In this document: positions 1-61,800 of the stretch, in pieces
How the letters are laid out: each line of letters starts with the position of its first letter
Numbering within the stretch: the first letter of the stretch is position 1
Origin: Undaria pinnatifida
Taxonomy: Eukaryota > Sar > Phaeophyceae > Laminariales > Alariaceae
Direction: 5' to 3'
DNA length: 64,000 nt
Assembly: GCA_012845835.1 (NCBI GenBank)
Contig: JABAKD010000002.1
Coordinates: 13,496,847-13,560,846, forward strand
The notes under the pieces: model-generated
The model's input: only the letters and a program-made list of their open reading frames with translations
Databases searched by the model: none
What the model was told of the DNA's origin: nothing
Made by a program: the position numbers and the translations under genes

Positions 1-633
1 TTTGGCGTTTTTGAGGCTCCTAACCTTTCGAGGGGCTCTATACTATTGATAGTATAACTCATCGACAACTTGTTTTTCGTTTATTGAGGCTGAAAGTGCG
101 CGCAGATGAACAAATACCCATGACCTTGGCATACAAAACAAAGCAACACATTACGACACAAAGAAAACGACATTTCCCGACGATCTTGGGCTAAGGGTTT
201 CAGATATAATAACGCGGTTTCAGATATAACACCGCGGTTTCCGATATATTTGGTCTACGGATATTCGGGTTTTCTATTGTATGGAGTAGGATTGCTGATG
301 CGCCTCGATTCTCCTCGAGGTGGGTGACCTGCCTACCAAAGGCAGTCGTCGCTGACGCTAATACGATACAACCCGGGTGCGTGATATTATGATACCACCC
401 GTACATGTAGCCTAGGGAAGACCGTGACGAAAAGGTGCGGCTCATATGCGGAGTTTGTGACAATCTTGCGCAGCTTCTCCTTTTTCTCTGTGTGTGTGGG
501 GGGGAGGGGGGCTTGCTGCCGCAAGCAGTGGCGCTATATTCTACAGCTCTCTTCGACGATCGTAGTGTGACCGCGCGTGTATCAAGTGCATGCGCTCAAC
601 AGCGGGTGATGGTCCAGGTATAGAACAACCCCC

Positions 634-905
634 GAGTCTTACTACGGTAGCCCCCCCCAACACTTCTTACTTCTTTAACGAAATCGCCGGTTTTGAAACC
701 AGCTCCTATGATACCGGCCGTATCTCCTGAAATACGGTGAGCCTTCCTTACCACCCTCCCCGACGGCTGTCGTTCAATAGTTCTTTGCAAACGGGAAAAT
801 ATGAGAAGATTACGTTTTCATGCCCTTCTTTCTCGTGCCGAGCAGTCGTGAACCCTTCGTTAAAGAAAATCTTTGGTTTGGGGGGAGGCTATCGTAGAAT
901 CAGTC
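634..905. mobile_element. MITE, family with CTACGGTAGCCCC ends
   Basis: The left end (tctactacggtagcccccc-like) and right end (ggggggaggctatcgtagaatc) are imperfect inverted repeats. The interior matches 4362-4625 and 40470-40740 (for example ttgaaaccagct and cgttaaagaaaa). No coding capacity. Confidence 0.65.
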
Positions 906-1210
906 CAACATCGTAAAATTTAAATGTCATCCCCAAACGGTGTTGGGCAGCCCCATCAATCAGAAGTAAATCGCGCTACGACGGAAGAGAGTCAGCCCTT
1001 TTCGAGTGAAACGATTTCTTTAACGACACGGAGGCACCTTGACCCAAAAAAAGTCGGAATTTCGCTTCCTTTTTTTTTTTTGCACAATGTTTCGTTGTGT
1101 TTTACCTATAGCTAGATCTTTGGATTGTTCGTCAGGTATGCATACCATAAAAACGTCTTTTTGTTTTTCAAATCAGTTTTTAGGTGAGCTATAGAGCTTT
1201 TCTCTCCAAC

Positions 1211-1302
1211 TTAACCCCTTCAAAGCCCAAAATCCCTCCCTATACTAACTTCAAGTAAATTTGTCCCCAAAAAGGGTTTCCAGTTTGTTGTGAAGGCGTT
1301 AA
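1211..1302. mobile_element. TTAA-bounded short element (about 90 bp)
   Basis: It begins TTAACCCCTT and ends AAGGCGTTAA, a near-perfect inverted repeat with TTAA at both edges. The interior (aaaatccctccctatactaa) is shared with the triplet at 48.3 kb. Confidence 0.65.
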
Positions 1303-1882
1303 GAGCCTCAGAAAAAAAATGGTGTGCGCTCACTACCGTAGCATGGCGCCAAGTTCCCCCGGCCAAACGGCGCTGCTCCCATCGTAGCACTGCATCTAGC
1401 GTCGGGAACTCTGAACGTGGCGAGTTCGTTAGGGGCTCCGATCCCCCCGTTGGTGTGCAGCGTCTCACTCTACGGCCGGTGATTTGTGGCGATACGCAAA
1501 ATGCGAGGGAGACTTTCGCGTTCTGTTATCTCTACCGGTAGATAAAAAACGTCGGACAGGAAAAAAAAAGAGTTGTTGCTTGTTGCACACGACGGGTAGG
1601 GGTGCAGCAGACTCTAGGAAATTTCCTGGGCTCCCAGCGTGAGGAGCTAGCTGAAAAATCAACATCAACATCGCCCGAAGCATGGCTTTTGAAACGTGGA
1701 GATTCGTTCCGCGCAAACCCCATTAACATTTAGTTCTGTGCGCTGGCTGCAGTAGTCCAAAAAATCAAAAAGAAACTCGTAAAATCATCGGGCCAACCGA
1801 CAGTTCCACGCTAGAGGAGCTGGACCGGGGAGGTATACCTTTTTTTGGCGAAAAACGCTCAAGCGCCGGCCGTGGGATGTGA

Positions 1883-1968
1883 CCCACACCACACACCACA
1901 CACCACGCACCACACACCACACACCACACACCACACACCACACACCACACACCACACACCACACACCG
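1883..1968. repeat. CACACCACA minisatellite
   Basis: A 9-bp unit repeated about nine times with one variant. The long Cys/Val ORF across it on the minus strand is a repeat artefact. Confidence 0.9.
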
Positions 1969-2089
1969 CGTCCAACTGGCTTCGACTCGGGGAATAACCG
2001 CTGGAATAACCGCTACCATTGGAATCCCGTCCGTGACGCACACTGCAGTAGTACAGGCGAACCGTTCACTTTCTGAGGGTGGTTGCTTG

Positions 2090-2178
2090 ACCCCTTTAGA
2101 GCCCCCAGAATCTCTCCCTGCACTAATTCCCAGTAATTTTGTAAAAAAAAAACAGATTTCCAGTTGTAAAGACGTTAA
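2090..2178. mobile_element. Diverged TTAA-family element
   Basis: It reads cccctttagagcccccagaa and ends gacgttaa, matching the 48.3 kb family, with a poly-A insertion. The left TTAA has decayed to TTGA. Confidence 0.5.
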
Positions 2179-2484
2179 GGGGCTCTATATACCTCATCCC
2201 CCCCCCAAAAAAAAAAAAAATTGAGCTATCAAACAGCAGTAACCCTAAGTGCAAACCCGATGAACACACCCATCCATCAAGTGGCCCAATTAAACGAAAA
2301 AAAAAAATGAAAAAAGGGCATTTTGGGTTATGGAGTTTTTTTTTTTTCCATTTTCATGAAATTATTTTTGCCCCCAAAAAAAGTGCTGCCTCTATCTATC
2401 TACCGTGGCATACTAGATGATGATGTTTCGAGCTCACTCTCCTCTTTTCGGGATTCGGGAGACGAAAAAAAACGCGCGGCGCAC

Positions 2485-54834
<52,350 letters not shown>

Positions 54835-55088
54835 GGCTCTAGGAAGATGAGATCCGTTCTCGCCGGGAATGGAACTGCAGAGCGCCGCCCAGCCCCGGGT
54901 ACCGATTGCTTCACATTACTATAGCTACTTGACATACATGCACCGCCCCAAGACGTTGCGTTGCGGCGCAATTACCGATATTTTAATGATGCCGCATTTT
55001 TGAAACCGTCACAAGTTTTATGTCTACTAGTCTATTCTATAGTCTACTGCTGTTGATTATTGACCGTGTTCTACGACGTTCAGGCTTA

Positions 55089-55128
55089 CGCCATCAGCGA
55101 TGCAGACTGTGTGAGCGCCATAGCTCTG
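55089..55128 (-). pseudogene. Echo of EF-hand exon 1 (N-terminal part)
   Basis: On the minus strand it reads M-A-L-T-Q-S-A-S-L-M-A and then a stop codon, matching the first ten residues of exon 1 about 0.3 kb away. Nucleotide identity over roughly 40 bp is high. It ends where the stop replaces the Thr-Leu-Gly continuation. Confidence 0.8.
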
Positions 55129-55468
55129 GGGGGAGAGGTAGACAGGCTCGGCTCTCATCGGGGATAGCAAGACTCAGCGCCCCCCAGCTACGAGTACCGA
55201 CTGCTACACATATTATATATCATGGTCGATGGCCGATGATTCCACAGCAGTACAGTACGGCGAAAGTATCCATAATTGCGCCGCATAGACTATATGAAAC
55301 CGTCACTTTTTTTCTACTGCTGAATGCTCCTACAGCAGTAGTAGACTATACGACGTATGTAGTGTTCGCATGCATGTATGTGCTTGCTGCTGACAACATC
55401 TATACAAGTACACCAATCCTGTACCTATCCACCCCGTAGCACACAGCCTGCTCTCGTGAATGACACAG

Positions 55469-55581
55469 CTTGTGCTCGTGTACACCGTACCGAGCAGCTT
55501 CGCGTGTTTGACGACGTGTGCTTGAAAAGCGCCCAAGGCTCGGGCAGCACATACCGCATTGCGTTGGAGCTGATGAGCTGA
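55469..55581 (+). other. Possible plus-strand terminal coding segment, unrecognised
   Basis: The frame ends EQLRVFDDVCLKSAQGSG, STYRIALELMS, then TGA, with GC-rich third positions unlike the surrounding DNA. Acceptor-like CAG sites precede it at 55468 and 55497. No matching upstream exon was found with confidence; a start-like segment MTAAAVSGQTCAAAQMKER with a GTATGT donor lies at 52388-52444, but linking them would be guesswork. It could be a small gene, an upstream ORF of the CYB5D1-like transcript, or chance. Confidence 0.25.
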
Positions 55582-55699
55582 AATTTCCATATTTTTTCTA
55601 GTTTTTTTTTTTTTCTCGCGGCGGAACGGAACGGAATTGGGAGTCTTGCTGCGACACCAAATTTTCGCTTATTTTTTCTGGCGGGGGTATCGCTTCGAC

Positions 55700-55822
55700 A
55701 TGACGGAGCCTTCGGCTGGTGCGGGGCAAGAGGATGGCCCCCCGAAGATGCGATACTACACGCCCGACGATGTCGCTTTGCATAACTGCGCGGAAGACTG
55801 CTGGCTGTCATTGTTTGGCCAG
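55700..55822 (+). CDS. CYB5D1: CYB5D1-like exon 1 (start codon)
   Basis: Exon of 41 codons from ATG at 55700, starting MTEPSAGAGQEDG and reaching MRYYTPDDVALHNCAEDCWL before donor GGCCAG then GTACGG, phase 0. The Y-Y-T-P-x-D-V-x-x-H-N segment is the start of the b5-like fold. The upstream Met is preferred to the internal one at codon 17 because the frame is open and GC3-rich from there. Confidence 0.85.
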
Positions 55823-58800
55823 GTACGGTGTTCAAGAGATATTGCTGCCGAGTGCCCCCCTTTTTTGTTATCGTCTCGTAGCTTGTGAGCACAGAGGTTC
55901 TCTCTCTCTCTGGAATGACGAACTGGCAATGCCACTGGGTGTGCTGGATGTCCATGTCTGGACTGGACATCGCAGTTTAACGTGAGCAACACAACACACA
56001 GATACACATACCATTGTGACGGCTAAAACAAAAGCGCAAGCTTTAGTCTAGACTAGTCTACTCCTACCTGGTACTCGTACGCTTGTGGTCTTTGTAGACT
56101 CGTCCTGTTGACGCTGTGGGCACTATTAACAGCGCTCAGGCGAGTCGCCAACCTAGACACCCATACTCTTCATAAGGACATGCGCACCCCGTACGAACTC
56201 GTAACACGCGCGATCGAAGCATCACACGGAGCTTGCAAAGATGACTGTTTGACGAAATCCTGGATCTCATAGCTTGACACCTGGTGGTATGTATGTGTGT
56301 GAGTGTGTGTTTTTTTGTAAAGCTTGCTCGCTGCTTTCATTTCCCACTTGGCGTGCGTTGGTTGCCTCGCCCGTGCCCGGCACCTCTTAGCACCGTGCAT
56401 ATTTGAACTTCCTTATGCTGTGCCGCCACATATATGTAATGAGTGTCGGTCGTTAGCGGGCCGTGGTTTATACTCCCGCCTAAAGGCGATAATTTTTCTG
56501 ATGCCGTTGTGCGTACACCGACTTCAAGGGCATCATTCCTGCCTATAAAGTACGATACACGTCAACGAAAAAAATAGAGGCAATTGCTACTACAGTAGGT
56601 ATACGTACACACTATTAATACTGTAACGCAAGAAGTGGTCGACGATCATACGTCCAGTTGTCCAACCAAATACCTTATCAGCTACTCTTCTCCTCTCCTC
56701 TCGACACCCCTTAGACTTTTTTTTTTTGTGCCCCCTGTCGAACAGCCGAACACAGTGCGAGTGCCGCGTATGATGGCACGCGTTGCCCGAATCAACAGAA
56801 CAACCAAATACCCGAACACCTACTCTTCTCCTCTCCTCTCAACACCAACTGCTCAACACCGTTACTCAATCCCGAAGTCAGCGTTAACTTGCCGCGAGCG
56901 ATCGGCCAAAAACCCCTATTGCCCGTCCGTCCGTCCGTGCTTACTTGTATTACTCATATTGAATCGTAGTGCTGTTGGCGACATATTTAGTCTACGGTAC
57001 GTCGGCGGCTGGTGTCGGGGTCGGCCTACGCACGCACGTCCGCATAACACAGCCCACGGCAGTGGGGGGCACTCTAATTTCAACTTCGAGCACCGAGCCT
57101 GAGCCTCTCGCGTGAGAGGCTCTATACCTCGCTCAAGAAGGGACTTTTTAGCCCACTGCACACCTCGGGCAGAGCAGATGACGATGATACAGATGACGAT
57201 GATCTAGATGACGATGATCTAGATGACGATGATCTAGATCACATAGATCAAAGCTACGGCAGGGGGGTCACGTTTGGGCCCTTTTTATGCAGTGGCTCGC
57301 TGTATCAATCGCGCGAAGGGACCCTCCCCGTTCCTTGCGGTCTTCTAAGCTTTCGTGCCGATTTATATTTTTTTTCGACATGAATCCGCAATGGAATGGT
57401 TGGCTATGCTGCGGCAGACAAATCGCCTACATACAGCTTTTTTACCAGAGAGGAACAGAGTCAATCGTGCGAGTGGCTCCAACCCGGTAGTGAAAAAGAG
57501 GGTTTGATCTAGATCATCTAGATCATCTAGATCATCTAGATCATATAGATCATATAGATTATATAGATCATATAGATCATATAGATCATATAGATCATAT
57601 AGATCATATAGATCATATAGATCATATAGATCATATAGATCATATATAATATATATCATGTAGATCATATAGATTATATAGATCATATAGATCGTATAGA
57701 TCATATAGATCATATAGATCATATAGATCATATAGATAACATAGATCATATAGATCATATAGATCACACATATAATGTATGTAATGTATGTCATGAAAAG
57801 CATACAGATCATACAGATAATGTATCTGCCGTTGTGAGATGTTGTGCAGGATCTGTATAGTGATAGTACAGATCCCAACCCTGGACACATTTGCTAGATC
57901 ATGCAGATCTTGCATGTCCCCCACCCCATAACATTATGTAAGATTATTGGGTGGGGACATAGAGTGCCCCCTGCAGGTCTGCCAATTGAGCAGGTCCTCG
58001 GAGAGTGCTCACTTTCTTTGCCTTCGTAGTAGACGTTGCTTTATTCGATTCCACCAGAGCCCCGAATGGCTTCTGAGATCGGAGGCACGTGCCTCCGATC
58101 TATTTCCTAACTTTCCCGAATATAAAACGCCAACCTTATCATACAAAACCCATCCAAATGATCTCAAATTCGGATAATTACAGGCCTTTCGAGGCCGTAT
58201 CTTAACACTAGCCCACCCTCATGAGTCGCATATGCAGAAATATGAGAGATTCGGGGAAACTCCGGTTCTACGAACCAGACCATGAGTCGAAGATGCGGCT
58301 CCTCAAAACCCACCCCCACACCTCTAACCGTCTGGCTATGGAGCCAGGAACACGCGAAGAAAAACAGTTGAAAGAAACGCAGACCCTACAACAAGGCGAA
58401 AGTCACCCGTCAAAAACCTGCCGCGTGCCGCCGGTGTGGCGGGGGGGGGCAAAAAAAGCTCTAGAACCTGCCGCATGTCGCCGGTGTGGCGGGGCGGGGC
58501 AGGAAAGGCTCTACGGCAAACCAACCACAGATAAGGTGCTATGGCGAGGCGAGCCCTTGTCGATATGGAGGGGATCACAGGCGCTTTACACAAGGGAGAA
58601 GTCATGCGTAAAAACCTCCCGCGGGCCATCGGCAAGGCGGGGGATTAGAAGAGGAAACGTACCTTAGCAATGAGTGAGCTACGTGAACCATACAGAGATC
58701 TTCCCTGAAATATCCAGATCATCAAGTGGGGATTGATCAGTGATCTGCCCGACGTATGTAAGCATTTGCTTTAGCGCAGCTTAAACATCAATTCCGCGGC

Positions 58801-61800
58801 CTCGGTGTGTATTGAGAAATCGGTAAACGCAAACGCTGATGATTCCAAAGTAGTTCTCCTGCTTGATCGTACGTCATGCCGATATGAAGTTTCAAAAAAC
58901 GTCTGTAGCCACCTATTCCGTTTGACACTCCATGATACCGCCCCTCCCCATTGACCCTGCCGATCAATCAGGTGAAAGACCTTACGGAGCTTATACTCGC
59001 GAACCGAGGGCCCTTGGCGGATCCTCTGATAGCAGCAGCAGGAACGGACATCACCCACTGGTTTTCCCCGGCATCGCCTTCCTCGGGCGGGGATGGAAAA
59101 CCGAAATCGCGGGGAGGGGGTGGGGAGGGCGGAGATGCGTCCAGCGGCAGCAACCAAAGGGGACGAACGGAAAAAAGCGACCAGCTTACGGGGGACCCAC
59201 GCACATGCGTCGATCCTCACACCGGTTTAACGGTCCCCTATCTGCCGATGGGCAGGTAATCGATGTTTTAGGACCTAACAGCCCCTTTGGGGTAACCCTG
59301 TAAGTTCGGCTAGAGGAGTTTTTAAAACTAACTGACTAGCTGTTAGTCGGGTGGGCGAAGTAAGGTAGTCGGTACTGAGTGAGCCCACCGTAGGCGATAC
59401 AATTTCTGGGCCAAACTTTTATGGCCAGTTGAGCTCCATCACCGGTTTCTTTTTTAACACGTCTATGAGTGTATTGGTTTCGGGTCTAGCGCACGGAAGT
59501 GTGGGCCGGATTTTTGCCCAAGCGAATGCCTTCGAAGTCATACTTCGGGTGAGATGTTAAGCTAGCTCCTCATGTGGGGAGCTCAGAAATTTCTTAGAAT
59601 AGGCTGCACCCCCACGCTAACGTGGGGTGACTCTACTTTTTTCTTTTTAACCCTAACCCTCCATAAAAAAAAAAAATCTTGCGAGCCACAAGGCACACCT
59701 GTCAGACACACACAAAAAAAAAAAGAAACGGAAGTCCGCATTTACGTGTGAGTTGGACTGACGGTATTCTGCCTCCCGATTAGAACGTATGCCACTGGTA
59801 ACTGTTTGGAAGCCATCATTAGCTTACCTTTTTTTTTACTACAACGGTCGCAAGATGACGCGACCTTGCGCCCTCAATCCAGACATTCTTACATGTTCCG
59901 CCAAGTTTCGAGTTTCCTCCCGAAGATTGTGTCTCGATTAGAAATAGAAACAGTACTCCGTCTCGAAAGCGATACGTGGTCAATGGCCAAATTACTGAGG
60001 CACGCAACAAATGAGTACGCCCGCCCCCACGAAAAAGACGGCGCCCCCCCCCCCCCCCCCCCCCCCGACCCGTCTTGCGCTTTCTCTCCCGGGTACCCTG
60101 AATTTAGATTCTTGCACGTGCCGCCAAATTTCCCCACTACCAAATGGAGCACCAGCTTCGGCTTGCCGTGGTGGCGGGATCAGACGCTCGTCGTTGGAAA
60201 GGTGATTATGGCGGTGTTGTTGTACAAGACGTGGAGCGCGTGCTAGACACATGTTACTACGGTACATACCAATACTTCAACATTTTAGTATCATTGTAGT
60301 ATCATACCACCTTTTGCCCCACTGACAAGAAGGTTGCAGCCGATGTTTTTGGTGCAACGCAGCTTTCCGTTCCAATGCAGATTCATATATATATATATAT
60401 CTCATAATTAAAAAAGCGCGAAAGCTTGAGGTTGAAAAGGAACAGGGGGTCATTCGAGCGAGCAACTCCCTAACAAAACGGTTGTGGGTGGTGTTTTTTG
60501 GTGCAGCGCAGCTTTTGAACAAGATGTAAAGATAAAATATTATATATACTGGTGTAACAAAAACATTATGGGCATTCTAAAAACAAGAAACAAAAAAAAC
60601 GATAATATTTGTGGGGATTTAAAGTGACTATTTTAGCAAAAAAAGAAAATATTAATCTTCTTAATGGGTGATGGCAAACGTTCAAAAGATGAAAGTGTTT
60701 TGCAAGTAAAGCTTTACAAGCTTTGGATGAAGATTATCCATATTTTGAGCATTACCGTTCCATTACCGCTCCATTGCGGATTCACATGTAAATAGACATA
60801 TATACAGCTCTTAAATAAAACAGCACGAAAGCTTAAGGTTGCACAGGAACAGGGGGTCACTCGAGCGAGCGACCCCGAGCCGCTGTAAAAAACGGTCCCT
60901 TAAAAGGGGACCCTCCGACCATAGTCTTGGCCTAAAGGAGTACCAATTTTCTCGGAGGCTACCCGTGTAGGGGGCGGGGGGGGGGGGGGGGGGCGGTGTA
61001 CTCAGTTTGTCCAGGGCCGCAGTCGTATGACCATAGACCCTCGCATCCCTACTATGCCGGAACGGAGCGCGTCGGGTTTTGACGAACCAGGCAGACATTA
61101 CTTGCACCAAGCGGGAAGCGCCGTGAGGTGTGCGGCGAGTCGCATGAAGGGTGAACTGCATCCTTTCAAGAGCCACTCGTAAGACGGACTTCTCGACACC
61201 TTGTGCCTACTTTCTCTCCTATGGATGACAGCGCCAATGAGTTACTTTGTTTTCTGGTGTGGTCGTTCCAGAGACAGCAATGGGCATTACTATGTAACTG
61301 CTTGCTGGGTGCCTTACCATATCTACACTGCGTGATGCGACCATTCCCCTTGCGCGGAGTTAGGGTTATCCACCCGGCACAATACGATCAACCCATGTAG
61401 GGGAGGGGGCGTGATGGGGCTATCTATAATCCAACCTAAACCTGATTTTGAGTAACGCTGGAAGTTCAACCGGATGACCAAACCCATGACCTATACTAGA
61501 CATTAAAAAAAAAACTTCACCCCTGTCGCAAAAAACAAGAATAGTATGACACTCCTACGATTCGTTTGGGGGCTTAAGGACTCCGTTTCCGTCATTCACA
61601 AACACGAGAAAAAAATGGCCGATAAAGTGCTACCTCTATCGCCACGATAGACTCAGTGTGCAGCATATTTTAAGAATTTCCTGAGCTCTCCTTACATGAG
61701 GAGCCAGCTCAATATCTCACCCGAGACATGGCTTCGAAGGCGTTCGCTTGGGCAACCCGACCCACACCTCCACGCGCCAGTCCCAAAAACAAGTATGCTC

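Larger units (their letters stand above)
1..2484. other. Sequence left of the last visible exon: intron or flank
   Basis: No further EF-hand exon was found. It holds a MITE (634-905), a TTAA-bounded element (1211-1302), a related single copy ending at 2178, a CACACCACA minisatellite and several homopolymers. The segment at 1310-1480 is GC-rich with open frames but no recognisable protein. Confidence 0.5.
54835..55699. promoter_or_regulatory. Divergent intergenic region between two ciliary-type genes
   Basis: These 865 bp separate the ATG of the EF-hand gene (minus) from that of the CYB5D1-like gene (plus), so any promoters and both 5' UTRs must be inside or overlap it. It contains an echo of EF-hand exon 1 at 55089-55128 and a possible plus-strand coding segment at 55469-55581. 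I see no clear TATA box or X-box. Confidence 0.5.
55823..58971 (+). other. Intron 1 of the CYB5D1-like gene (about 3.1 kb)
   Basis: Contains an inverted copy of repeat F at 56.18 kb, a two-copy segment at 56.65-56.87 kb, a palindrome-family relative at 57.26-57.49 kb and the GATC-rich arrays at 57.17-57.79 kb. No exon recognised. Confidence 0.6.

Noticed and set aside
55075-55136. Plus-strand AYAISDADCVSAIALGGE, superficially like a V-ATPase F motif
   Set aside because: It is the antisense of an echo of EF-hand exon 1.
59648-59662. Telomere-like ttaaccctaaccct
   Set aside because: Only two units; no array.
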